Shown piece by piece: positions 45,695 to 54,520 of a stretch of DNA of 57,444 bases; position 1 is the first letter of the stretch; every line of letters starts with the position of its first letter. Below the pieces are notes generated by a model. The model was given only the letters and a program-made list of their open reading frames with translations. It did not search any database and was not told the origin of the DNA. The position numbers were made by a program, and so were the translations under genes. Origin of the DNA: Thermoplasmata archaeon (GTDB taxonomy: Archaea > Thermoplasmatota > Thermoplasmata > Lutacidiplasmatales > UBA184); the NCBI GenBank assembly GCA_027365105.1, contig DAHXNZ010000010.1, forward strand, positions 1 to 57,444, given 5' to 3'.

Positions 45695-47166
45695 TCGCTC
45701 CCGGAGCCCCCCGACTTCCGGTCCGGGCGGTCGTTTTCGATCTCGACGGGACGTTGACCGACAGCCTGGCCTTCTCCGTCTCCTCGATCGCCGAGGCGTG
45801 CCGGGAGGTCACCGGGCGGCCGGTCTCCGAACTCGAGGTCCTCTCCCGGCTCGGCCCCTCGGAGTCGGGGGTGATCCGGGCCCTGGTCGGGGTCGAGGCC
45901 CACGACGCGGCCGACCGGCGCTTCGGGGAGATCTACCGTGCCGAGCACCGACGTCGGGTCTCCGTCTTCGAGGGGATCCCCCAGCTCCTCCTCGGGCTCC
46001 GGAACCGGGGGCTTCCGACCGCGGTCGTCACCGGCAAGGGTGAGGCGACGGCCCGCTGGACGCTCGAGGCGACGGGACTGGCCGCCGCGGTGGGGCGGGT
46101 CTGGTCGGGGTCGATCGACGGGGGCTTCAAGCGGGAGAACCTCGGGCGGGCCATCGCCCAGTTCGGCCTGGCTCCCCGGGATGTCGCCTACGTCGGCGAC
46201 CAGCCCTCGGATATGGCCATCGCCCGAGAGGCGGGCGTCCGTCCGGTGGGCGCCGGTTGGGCCCCCGGCGCCGACCGGGCGTCGATGGCCCTTCAGGGAG
46301 CCGAGGTCGTCCTGCGTTCCCCGAGGGAGCTGCTCCGATGGGTCGATGGGCAGGCCCGGCCCCGGGGCCCCTCCCCGCCCACCCCGACCTCCCCCGGGGT
46401 TGGTGGGCCGGGCCCTCGGCGGTCAAGGTTAATTCGGGGCGCTCCCATGGCGAAGGACGGGGCCATGGCTCGTACGAAGGCGAGGATCGCCGCCGTCTTT
46501 TTTGACCTGGGCGGGACGCTGGTCGACGACCGGGACTTCGCCCGGTGGAGCGATGCGGCCGCCCGGCTCAACCTCGACGCCCCGGTGGAGGGGATCTCCC
46601 GGGCGTTCGCGGAGGTCGAAGAGATCGCCGACCGGGACCCTCAGATGGGCGTCCACGACTTCTGGAGGGAGACGCTCTCGCGGGCCGCGGGGGTTCCCCT
46701 GCCCCAGAGGGTCGCGGAGCGGTTCTGCGCGACCCTCCGAGAGGGGCCGTGCGCCTACCCTCTTTTCTCCGACGTGCGCCGTTGCCTGGACCTGCTGGCC
46801 CGACAGCGCCGGCGGCTGGGGATCATCTCGAACTCCGAGAGCTCGGATCGGGTCCGGGAGATCCTGCGGAACGCCGATCTGGAGGGGCGGTTCGATCCGA
46901 TCGTGAGCTCCGGCACCGAAGGGGTCCGCAAGCCCCACCCGGAGATCTTCCATCGGGCGCTCGAACTCGCCGGGATCCCGGCCCGCTCCGCCTTCTACGT
47001 CGGCAACCTCCCCGAGACCGATGCGCGCGCCGCGTCCCGGGCCGGTCTCAACTCGATCTGGCTGAACCGCAACGGGACCGGGTTTGGCGAGGATCCCCCC
47101 GAGATCACCTCCCTGCTGGAACTCCCCCTCGCGATCCGCCGCCTCGAGACCAGCGGACCGCCCTGA
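45691..47166 (+). CDS. Tandem HAD-superfamily phosphatases in one open frame
   Basis: One 491-residue frame encodes two complete HAD hydrolases. The first (about 1-225) has VVFDLDGTLTDS, VVTGKGEAT, GFKRENL and YVGDQPSDMAIA, like phosphoglycolate phosphatases. The second (about 265-485) has VFFDLGGTLVDD, GIISNSESSDRV, VRKPHPEIF and YVGNLPETDARAA. The linker is proline-rich and holds ATG codons (46447 and 46465) and a TATA-like GGTTAATTCG near 46428-46437, so the second half may also be made alone. Motif I of the second enzyme has Gly instead of the usual second Asp (DLGGT), so its activity is less sure. Confidence 0.75.
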   Translation: MIAPGAPRLPVRAVVFDLDGTLTDSLAFSVSSIAEACREVTGRPVSELEVLSRLGPSESGVIRALVGVEAHDAADRRFGEIYRAEHRRRVSVFEGIPQLLLGLRNRGLPTAVVTGKGEATARWTLEATGLAAAVGRVWSGSIDGGFKRENLGRAIAQFGLAPRDVAYVGDQPSDMAIAREAGVRPVGAGWAPGADRASMALQGAEVVLRSPRELLRWVDGQARPRGPSPPTPTSPGVGGPGPRRSRLIRGAPMAKDGAMARTKARIAAVFFDLGGTLVDDRDFARWSDAAARLNLDAPVEGISRAFAEVEEIADRDPQMGVHDFWRETLSRAAGVPLPQRVAERFCATLREGPCAYPLFSDVRRCLDLLARQRRRLGIISNSESSDRVREILRNADLEGRFDPIVSSGTEGVRKPHPEIFHRALELAGIPARSAFYVGNLPETDARAASRAGLNSIWLNRNGTGFGEDPPEITSLLELPLAIRRLETSGPP

Positions 47167-47492
47167 GCGGGCCGGGGCACGGGGCCCCGGGGGCCGGGGG
47201 GAGGCGCCGGCGCCGCTCCCGGGCCGAGAGCGGGCGAAGGAGCCCGGCCGTGGTGAGGAAGCCGAGGACCCGAGGGATCACTTCTTCCGGCAGAGCCCAT
47301 CCCCGAGGCCGTCGAGGCGACCGGGATCTCCGCGTCGGGGAGCCCAAGCGGGTCGTCATGAACCGAGGGCAGGGCCGGCCGGTTTCCGATCCTCGACCGG
47401 CTCACCCGTGGGTCGGTCAAGGGACGGAGTTCATCCACCGGACAGTGGAAGGGGAACTCCCGGTCAAGGACCCCGCCCGCCGACCCGGCCCG
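47167..47492. other. Gap upstream of the 16S unit, first part; no gene seen
   Basis: No convincing protein frame on either strand. Contains inverted repeats such as GGAGTTC/GAACTCC (47426-47432 and 47453-47459) around CCAC/GTGG. The region runs into the conserved element at 47493-47696. Confidence 0.4.
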
Positions 47493-47696
47493 GACCGAGC
47501 CGAAGCAGAACGGGAGGTGCTGGCCCGGGAAGGAGGGACGATCTCGGGCTACCCCGGCGGTTCGGGGAGACCGCGGTCTCCCGGTCCCCGGGGAGCGGAG
47601 CGAGGAGGCTGAGAGCGCCGGGAGATGCGGCCGGCTTCGGGAATACGGTGAAGTGCACCTCGGGAGGGCAGGGCCGGCGCTTCCCTGGGACGGCGG
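47493..47696 (+). ncRNA. Copy B of a ~200-nt conserved non-coding element upstream of 16S rRNA
   Basis: Aligns with minus-strand 5541-5340. Blocks in order: GGCCCGGGAAG (47522-47532), a 22-nt identical hairpin block (47555-47576), GGAGCGGAG, and CGGGA-NN-ACGGT (47638-47649). Distance from the hairpin start to the last block is 83 nt here and 86 nt in copy A. It ends 60 nt before the 16S promoter. Role unknown: stable RNA or rRNA-promoter upstream element. Confidence 0.4.
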
Positions 47697-47755
47697 GCCC
47701 CCGCCGCGCAGGCTGGACCTGGATCGGTTCGACCGAGGAAGGCCGGTCGCGCCCG

Positions 47756-47762
47756 TTAAATA
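47756..47762 (+). promoter_or_regulatory. TATA-like promoter of the 16S rRNA transcript
   Basis: TTAAATA, the only strong TATA candidate upstream. It would give a leader of about 285 nt ahead of the mature 16S 5' end. Confidence 0.55.
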
Positions 47763-48009
47763 GGTCCCCTCACTGGCCGCCCCCGCTCGCCTCGTCCACC
47801 TCGGTGGAAGGGATGAGCGACGCCGCCACGGCGGGCCGGGGATCCGTGAACCGGTCTCTTTCCAAGGCGACGCCACAGGTGGCCCGATGGGCCGTGGGGC
47901 CCCGAGAACCCCTCCCCGGAGACGGGGAGCGACCTCTCGGGTCCGACAGGGGAAGATGCGAGAAGCAATCGCGAATAGCTCAATCTAGAGCGAAGAGCAA
48001 TTCCGCCAG

Positions 48010-48033
48010 CCAGCGAGCAAACGGTCTCGACCT
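48010..48033 (+). other. 5' half of the 16S rRNA processing stem
   Basis: CCAGCGA, ACGG and TCGACCT (with GCAA and TC unpaired) are complementary to AGGTCGA, CCGT and TCGCTGG at 49561-49580 downstream of the mature 3' end. Together they close a processing stem around a 16S-only transcript. Confidence 0.75.
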
Positions 48034-48070
48034 TGACATGTATTCCGCACCGATTTCGATCGTGTGCACA

Positions 48071-49543
<1,473 letters not shown>

Positions 49544-49560
49544 GCGCGCCCTGCGCGCGC

Positions 49561-49580
49561 AGGTCGATCCGTGTCGCTGG
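49561..49580 (+). other. 3' half of the 16S rRNA processing stem
   Basis: AGGTCGATCCGTGTCGCTGG pairs with 48010-48033 with 18 Watson-Crick pairs interrupted by small internal loops. Confidence 0.75.
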
Positions 49581-49619
49581 TGGCTTCCCGCGCTTCCCTT
49601 CCATCGGGTCATCTAACCA

Positions 49620-49625
49620 TTTTTT
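49620..49625 (+). terminator. Likely T-run terminator of the 16S unit
   Basis: TTTTTT, 40 nt after the processing stem and before the ribB promoter. Archaeal RNA polymerase stops at such oligo-T runs on the non-template strand. Confidence 0.55.
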
Positions 49626-49641
49626 GGTAGTTACTCTTAGC

Positions 49642-49648
49642 TTATTAT
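49642..49648 (+). promoter_or_regulatory. TATA box of the riboflavin operon
   Basis: TTATTAT within an AT-rich patch, 21-27 nt before the ribB ATG at 49669; implies a leaderless transcript. Confidence 0.6.
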
Positions 49649-49668
49649 CCCCGGGGGGTTCCCGGGGC

Positions 49669-50391
49669 ATGGCCGTGGTTCGATCCGAGGTGGTCCCGAG
49701 TCCGGTCGCGCCGGCGATCCACGCCCTCTCCGAGGGCCGCCCGGTGCTGATCTACGATGCCGAGGATCGGGAGGGCGAGGTCGACCTGGTCTACCTCTCG
49801 GATCGGATGACTCCCGATCGGGTCCGGGAACTGCGACGCGAGGCGGGAGGGGTGATCTGTGCCGCGATCCCCGAAGAGCTGGCCCGAAGGGCCGGCCTGC
49901 CGTTCTTTACCGAGCTTCTGGCCGAGGGAGCGAGCCGCTACCCGATCGCCGGCGCGCTGATCGAGCGGCCGCGCTACGACACCCGCAGTGCCTTCGGCCT
50001 GACGGTCAACCACCGGGCGACCTTCACCGGGATTCCGGACCGGGACCGTGCCCGGACGCTGAGCGCCATCGGCCAGTGGGTGAACCGGGCCGCCCGCCAG
50101 GATGACGGGGAGGTCGCCGAGGCGTTCGTCCGGGAGTTCAGCTCCCCGGGCCACGTGCCCCTTCTCTACGCCGCCACCGGACTCTTGAAGGTTCGGCGCG
50201 GGCATACCGAGCTCAGCGTGGCGCTCGCCCGGATGGGGGGCCTCACGGAGTCGACGACGGTCTGCGAGATGCTGGGCGATGATGCGGGCCCGCTCCCCCG
50301 GGGCCTGGCCCGTCCGTATGCCGCCCGGCACGACGGCGTCTTTATCGAGGGTCGGGAGATTGCCGCCGCGTGGAGCCGATGGTCCGAGTGA
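49669..50391 (+). CDS. ribB: 3,4-dihydroxy-2-butanone 4-phosphate synthase
   Basis: Makes the four-carbon precursor of riboflavin from ribulose 5-phosphate. Seen: HALSEGRPVLIYDAEDREGEVDLVYLSDRM (acidic metal-binding DREGEVDL), REAGGVICAAI, TVNHRATFTGI and the C-terminal GHVPLLYAATGLLKVRRGHTELSVALARMGGL. 240 residues, single domain (not fused to ribA). ATG 49669 is 21-27 nt from a TATA box. First gene of ribB-ribL-ribC-ribH. Confidence 0.93.
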   Translation: MAVVRSEVVPSPVAPAIHALSEGRPVLIYDAEDREGEVDLVYLSDRMTPDRVRELRREAGGVICAAIPEELARRAGLPFFTELLAEGASRYPIAGALIERPRYDTRSAFGLTVNHRATFTGIPDRDRARTLSAIGQWVNRAARQDDGEVAEAFVREFSSPGHVPLLYAATGLLKVRRGHTELSVALARMGGLTESTTVCEMLGDDAGPLPRGLARPYAARHDGVFIEGREIAAAWSRWSE

Positions 50392-50810
50392 TGGCCACCG
50401 GGGTCTTCGACCTGCTGCACCCCGGCCACCTCTACTTCCTGGAGGAAGCGCGACGGCTCGGCGACGAGCTGGTCGTGGTGGTCGCCCGTGACCTGACGGT
50501 CCGCCGCCTCAAGGGGGAACCGTACCTTCCCGAAGAGACCCGCCGCGTGATGGTCGACGCGCTGAAGCCGGTCGACCGGGCGGTGCTTGGATCCACGACC
50601 GACATCTATGCCACGGTCGTTGAGCTCCGCCCGCAGGTCATCGCCCTCGGGTTCAACCAGCACTGGAACGACGCGGAGATCGCCGACGAGTGTGCTCGCC
50701 GCGGGGTGCCGGCCCGGGTGGTCCGCATCGGGCCCCGCCCGGGGGAGCCGTTCGCGTCACGCCGCATCGTCGACCGGATCCTCCAGCGGGCCTCGGAGTC
50801 GGCCCGATGA
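50379..50810 (+). CDS. ribL: FAD synthetase-like cytidylyl/adenylyltransferase
   Basis: Nucleotidyltransferase of the HxGH class. Seen: GVFDLLHPGHLYFLEEARRLG (HPGH), VVVARDLTVRRLKG and the C-terminal RIGPRPGEPFASRRIVDRIL (equivalent of the KMSKS-type loop). At 143 residues and in a riboflavin operon it is most likely RibL, the archaeal FAD synthase, rather than a glycerol-3-phosphate cytidylyltransferase. Start uncertain among ATG 50370, 50379 and 50391; 50379 keeps the MVRV strand before the loop. Overlaps ribB by about 13 nt and ribC by 4 nt. Confidence 0.85.
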   Translation: MVRVMATGVFDLLHPGHLYFLEEARRLGDELVVVVARDLTVRRLKGEPYLPEETRRVMVDALKPVDRAVLGSTTDIYATVVELRPQVIALGFNQHWNDAEIADECARRGVPARVVRIGPRPGEPFASRRIVDRILQRASESAR

Positions 50811-51277
50811 AGCGGATCGCGGTCGTCGACACCACCTTCGCCCGGGTGGACATGGCCGACGATGCGGTCCGCGCCCTCCGCTCGGCCGGCACGGGCTTCC
50901 GGATCCAGCGTCGGACGGTCCCCGGGATCAAGGATCTGCCGGTCGCCTGCCGCCAGGCCATCACCGAGGACGGCGCCGATCTCGTGATGGCGCTCGGGAT
51001 GCCGGGCCGTGCCGACTACGACCGGACCTGCGCCCACGAGGCCTCGCTCGGGCTCCAGCTCGCCGCGGTCCTCGAGGGCCGGCCGATCGTCGAGTGCTTC
51101 GTCTTCGAGAGCGAGGCCGACGATCCCCGGGCGCTCGAGACGCTCGCCCGGCGACGGGCCGAGGAGCACGCCCTCAACGCCTACGCCCTCCTGTTCCGGC
51201 CGGACGACCTGCGCCGACGGGCCGGCACCGGCCAGCGGCAGGGCTGGGCCGACGCGGGACGGCTGCGGCCCCGATGA
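50807..51277 (+). CDS. ribC: Riboflavin synthase, archaeal type
   Basis: Archaeal riboflavin synthase, a lumazine-synthase-fold enzyme unrelated to bacterial RibE. Seen: KRIAVVDTTFARVDMADDAVRALR, RRTVPGIKDLPVACRQAI, VMALGMPGRADYD, THxx-like CAHEASLGLQLA, and ECFVFESEADDPRALETLARRRAEEHALNAY. 156 residues. Start ATG overlaps the ribL stop (ATGA). The ribH gene follows after 42 nt with a purine-rich AAGGAAGG before it. Confidence 0.9.
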   Translation: MKRIAVVDTTFARVDMADDAVRALRSAGTGFRIQRRTVPGIKDLPVACRQAITEDGADLVMALGMPGRADYDRTCAHEASLGLQLAAVLEGRPIVECFVFESEADDPRALETLARRRAEEHALNAYALLFRPDDLRRRAGTGQRQGWADAGRLRPR

Positions 51278-51319
51278 TCCCGTCCGCTCCTTGATGAACG
51301 TTCCAAAGGAAGGAAACCC

Positions 51320-51760
51320 ATGAGTCCGAACCAAACCCCCCGTGAGAGCCTCCAGGTGGCGATCGTGGCCAGCGAGTACAACTTCGACGTGACGCTCCTC
51401 ATGCTCGAGCGCGCGAAGGAGGAGATCGCGTTCCTCGGCGCGGCGCTCGGCCCGGTCCTCAAGACCCCCGGCGTCTTCGACATGCCGCTCGCCGTGGACC
51501 AGCTCCTGAGGCGCCCGGAGGTCGACGCGCTCGTCGCCCTCGGGGCGGTGATCGAGGGCGAGACGCAGCACGATGAGGTCGTGATGCAGCAGGCGGCCCG
51601 GAAGCTCGCCGACCTCTCGGTCCAGCACGGAAAACCGGTCGGCCTCGGCATCACCGGGCCCGGCGAGACCCGGCTCCAGGCGCAGGACCGGATCGAGAAC
51701 GCGGCCCAGGCGGTCCGGGCGGTCGTGAAGATGGTCCGACGACTCCGGGATCTGGGGTAG
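51320..51760 (+). CDS. ribH: 6,7-dimethyl-8-ribityllumazine synthase
   Basis: Penultimate step of riboflavin synthesis. Seen: VAIVASEYNFDVTLLMLERAKEE, TPGVFDMPLAVDQLL, LGAVIEGETQHDEVV with the catalytic His region, KPVGLGITGPGET and the C-terminal IENAAQAVRAVVKMVRRL. 146 residues, full length. Last gene of the rib cluster; preceded by a Shine-Dalgarno-like AAGGAAGG (51307-51314), unusual among the many leaderless or overlapping starts here. Confidence 0.96.
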   Translation: MSPNQTPRESLQVAIVASEYNFDVTLLMLERAKEEIAFLGAALGPVLKTPGVFDMPLAVDQLLRRPEVDALVALGAVIEGETQHDEVVMQQAARKLADLSVQHGKPVGLGITGPGETRLQAQDRIENAAQAVRAVVKMVRRLRDLG

Positions 51761-51762
51761 CG

Positions 51763-52119
51763 CTACAGTCCGAGCCGGCCCCGGAGGAGCTCGAAGGCGG
51801 CCCGCCCCTTGGCGGTGTGGCCGGTGACCTGGGCGGCACCGGCCGGAAGCGGTCCGCCGGAGGGCCGGTCCAGCGCCTGGACCAGGTGCTGCTGGGTGAT
51901 CCGGACGGTCACGTCCGGCTGCGGGGTCGGACCGTCCTGGACCGTCAGGCGGCCGGCCCCGGTGACGGTCAGGCTCGCTGCCCCGGCTTCGGTCACGAAG
52001 AGCCAGGTCTGGGGGAGGTAGGCCTGCGCCATCTGGCCGACGAAGCCGGTCAGGCGCCGGCGGAGCTCGGGTTCCAGCCGCTCCGCCGCCCGACCCAGGG
52101 TGTCCGCGGGGTCGCTCAC
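51763..52119 (-). CDS. SCP2-like sterol-carrier domain protein
   Basis: A 118-residue protein with the SCP2 lipid-binding fold. Seen: VGQMAQAYLPQTWLFVTEAGAASLTVTGAG, then PDVTVRITQQHLVQALDRP and the typical closing G(xx)TAKGRAAFELLRGRLGL (family: GKxKxxGDxxxAxKL). It probably binds a hydrophobic ligand. Convergent with ribH (2 nt gap) and divergent from the biotin ligase. A TATA-like CCTTTACC lies about 25 nt upstream on the minus strand. Confidence 0.75.
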   Translation of the reverse strand: MSDPADTLGRAAERLEPELRRRLTGFVGQMAQAYLPQTWLFVTEAGAASLTVTGAGRLTVQDGPTPQPDVTVRITQQHLVQALDRPSGGPLPAGAAQVTGHTAKGRAAFELLRGRLGL

Positions 52120-52180
52120 GGCCCCGATCAGCCCGCCCGGGGTAAAGGGTTTCGCTCCCCGGATCGTCGGGGCCCCCGAA

Positions 52181-52190
52181 CGGTTATGGC
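52181..52190 (+). promoter_or_regulatory. Possible promoter of the biotin cluster
   Basis: CGGTTATGGC, the only AT-rich element between the SCP2 gene and GTG 52218; about 28-35 nt before the start codon. Confidence 0.4.
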
Positions 52191-52217
52191 CCCGGGCCGG
52201 CTGGGCCCGCTCCCGAG

Positions 52218-52964
52218 GTGGGCAGGCTGGCGACGCATCGCTTCGGCATGGTCGATTCGACCCAGCGGATCGCCCGGGTCCTGGCCCGGGATCCGCGGAC
52301 CGTCGGCGACCGGGTGATCGCCCGGGGCCAGACCGGCGGCCGGGGCCAGCGGGAGCAGGCGTGGGCGTCTCCGACGGGCGGCCTCTACCTCTCCCTCATC
52401 CGGAAGGCCCCTCCCGCCACCGCCGGCATCGTACCGCTCGCCCTCGGCGTCGCCCTCGCCGAGCTGCTGGAACGCCGCTGGTCGGTGCCCTCGCGGGTGC
52501 GCTGGCCGAACGACGTGATGGTCGGCCGGCCCGGCGCCCGGCCCCGCAAGATCTCGGGGATCCTCGTCGACGGGATCGAGATGAACACGCCCCGGGCCCG
52601 GTGCGTGATCGGTGTCGGGGTCAACGTCGCGCCGCTGCCCCCCTCGGTCCCACCGGAGATCCAGGGCCTCGCGACGTGCCTCGCCGACTGGGTGAGCCCG
52701 TTGCCGCCGCTCGAGGAGGTCGAGGAGGCGACGGTCGACGCCATCGACTCCGCGCTCACCGATCTCGAGCGGCCGGAAAGGGTGCCGGCCTGCCTCGCCC
52801 GGGCCCGGGCCCGGCTGGACGGCCGGGGCCAGCGGGCCCTCATCGACGGACGGCCCGCGGGGCGGATCGACACGCTCGGCGAGGAGGGTGAGCTTCTTTT
52901 GGTCGACGTGCTTGGGCCCCGCCGGATCGTCACGGGCCGGTTGACGATCCCGAACGATCCATGA
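52218..52964 (+). CDS. birA: Biotin--[carboxyl-carrier protein] ligase
   Basis: Attaches biotin to the carrier protein encoded three genes downstream. The catalytic domain starts at once (HRFGMVDSTQRIARVLA) with GRGQREQAWASPTGGLYLS (biotinyl-AMP loop) and RWPNDVMV, KISGILVDGIE, VIGVGVNV; the small C-terminal SH3-like domain ends the protein. No N-terminal DNA-binding domain is present, so it is a ligase only, not a BirA-type repressor. GTG start at 52218; overlaps the next gene by 4 nt. Confidence 0.93.
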   Translation: MGRLATHRFGMVDSTQRIARVLARDPRTVGDRVIARGQTGGRGQREQAWASPTGGLYLSLIRKAPPATAGIVPLALGVALAELLERRWSVPSRVRWPNDVMVGRPGARPRKISGILVDGIEMNTPRARCVIGVGVNVAPLPPSVPPEIQGLATCLADWVSPLPPLEEVEEATVDAIDSALTDLERPERVPACLARARARLDGRGQRALIDGRPAGRIDTLGEEGELLLVDVLGPRRIVTGRLTIPNDP

Positions 52965-54511
52965 CCGAGAACTTCGATCGCTGGAAGCAGTTGGAGGCTG
53001 CCGCGGAGGCCGGCGGGGGCGCGGCGCGGCGCGACCGGCACCAGAAGGCCGGACGGCTCGGGGCCCGGGCGCGCCTCGAGGCGTTCTTCGATCCGGGGAC
53101 CTTCCAGGAGTACGACCGGCTCGTGACCCACCGGGCGACCGCCTTCGGCCTCGCGGAGCGCCGGATCCCGGGCGACGGAGTTGTGACCGGCTGGGGTCAG
53201 GTGGACGGCCGCCCGGTCGCCGCGTTCGCGCAGGACGCGACGGTCTTCGGCGGCGCGCTCGGGGAGGCGCACGCCGGCAAGATCGTGAAGGCGATGGAGA
53301 ACGCCCGCAAGGCCGGCATCCCGATCGTCGGATTCAACGACTCGGGCGGCGCCCGGATCCAGGAGGGGGTGATGAGCCTCGGCGGCTACGGCGACGTCTT
53401 CTTCCGGAACGTCGCGCTTTCGGGCGTGGTGCCGCAGATCTCGCTGGTCCTCGGCCCGTGCGCCGGCGGCGCCGTCTACTCGCCGGCGATCACCGACTTC
53501 GTCGTGATGGTGAAGGGCACCGGCCAGATGTTCATCACCGGCCCCGACGTGGTCCGGGCGGTCACCGGGGAGGAGGTCACGATGGACGCCCTCGGCGGCG
53601 CCGACACCCACGGGTCGCGGAGCGGGGTCTCCCACCTGACGGCCGCCGACGATGCCGAGGCGGTCCGGCTCGCCCGCCACCTTTTGTCCTACCTGCCCCT
53701 CAACAATCTCGACGATCCTCCCCGGGGGGCGCCCCGGCCGCCGCCCGGTTCGGCGGCCGACGAGCTCGCCGGGATCGTCCCCGAGAGCCCCCAGCAGCCG
53801 TACGACGTCCACGCGGTCATCGACCGGATCGTCGACCTCGACTCGTTCCTGGAGATCCACGCCGGCTGGGCGACCAACATCGTCGTCGGCTTTGCCCGGT
53901 TCGACGGCCGACCGGTCGGCCTCGTTGCGAACAACCCGGCGACGCTTGCCGGCACCCTGGACATCGACGCGTCGACCAAGGCGGCCCGGTTCGTCCGCTT
54001 CCTCGACGCCTTCAACCTGCCGGTCGTCACGCTGGTCGATGTCCCCGGCTTTCTGCCGGGGACTGCCCAGGAGCACGGGGGGATCATCCGGCACGGCGCG
54101 AAGCTCCTGTACGCGTACGCCGAGGCGACGGTGCCGCTCATCACGGTCATCCTGCGCAAGGCCTACGGCGGCGCCTACGACGTCATGTGCTCGAAGCATC
54201 TCGGCGGGGACGTGAACCTCGCCTGGCCGAACGCCGAGATCGCCGTCATGGGCGCCGACGGGGCGGTGCAGATCCTCTTCCGGCGCGAGATCGGGGCGGC
54301 GCCCGAGGCCGAACGGGCCGCGCTGCGGACCCGGCTCGCCGCCGAGTACCGTCGGGAGTTCCTGAACCCGTTCCTCGCGGCGGAGCGGGGCTACCTCGAC
54401 GCGGTGATCGACCCGGCGACCACGCGCGAACGGATCGTCGCGGCCCTCGGTCTTCTCGAGGGCAAGCGGGACGACCGGCCCGCCCGCAAGCACGGGAACC
54501 TGCCGCTCTAG
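52961..54511 (+). CDS. Acyl-CoA carboxyltransferase (12S-like / PccB-like) subunit
   Basis: Crotonase-fold carboxyltransferase acting on acyl-CoA (propionyl/methylmalonyl- or acetyl/malonyl-CoA). Seen: RARLEAFFDPGTFQEYDRLV, GVVTGWGQVDGRPVAAFAQD, NDSGGARIQEGV, GPCAGGAVYSPAITDFVVMV, then C-terminal half NNPATLAGTLDIDASTKAARFVRFLDAFNLPVVTLVDVPGFLPG and LRKAYGGAYDVM. The oxyanion-hole GGxxxP-type glycines are present. 516 residues, normal for the 12S subunit of transcarboxylase and for PccB. The substrate cannot be decided from sequence alone. 9 nt before the 5S-like gene. Confidence 0.93.
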   Translation: MTENFDRWKQLEAAAEAGGGAARRDRHQKAGRLGARARLEAFFDPGTFQEYDRLVTHRATAFGLAERRIPGDGVVTGWGQVDGRPVAAFAQDATVFGGALGEAHAGKIVKAMENARKAGIPIVGFNDSGGARIQEGVMSLGGYGDVFFRNVALSGVVPQISLVLGPCAGGAVYSPAITDFVVMVKGTGQMFITGPDVVRAVTGEEVTMDALGGADTHGSRSGVSHLTAADDAEAVRLARHLLSYLPLNNLDDPPRGAPRPPPGSAADELAGIVPESPQQPYDVHAVIDRIVDLDSFLEIHAGWATNIVVGFARFDGRPVGLVANNPATLAGTLDIDASTKAARFVRFLDAFNLPVVTLVDVPGFLPGTAQEHGGIIRHGAKLLYAYAEATVPLITVILRKAYGGAYDVMCSKHLGGDVNLAWPNAEIAVMGADGAVQILFRREIGAAPEAERAALRTRLAAEYRREFLNPFLAAERGYLDAVIDPATTRERIVAALGLLEGKRDDRPARKHGNLPL

Positions 54512-54520
54512 GGAGGCGCG

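Noticed and set aside
47725-47740. GGTTCGACC suggested a tRNA T arm
   Set aside because: It is a short TCGGT-TCG-ACCGA hairpin with no acceptor, D or anticodon arm around it.
46995-47876. 293-codon minus-strand frame upstream of 16S
   Set aside because: Arg/Pro/Ser-rich, antisense to the HAD gene at its end and covering the rRNA promoter; no protein family resemblance.
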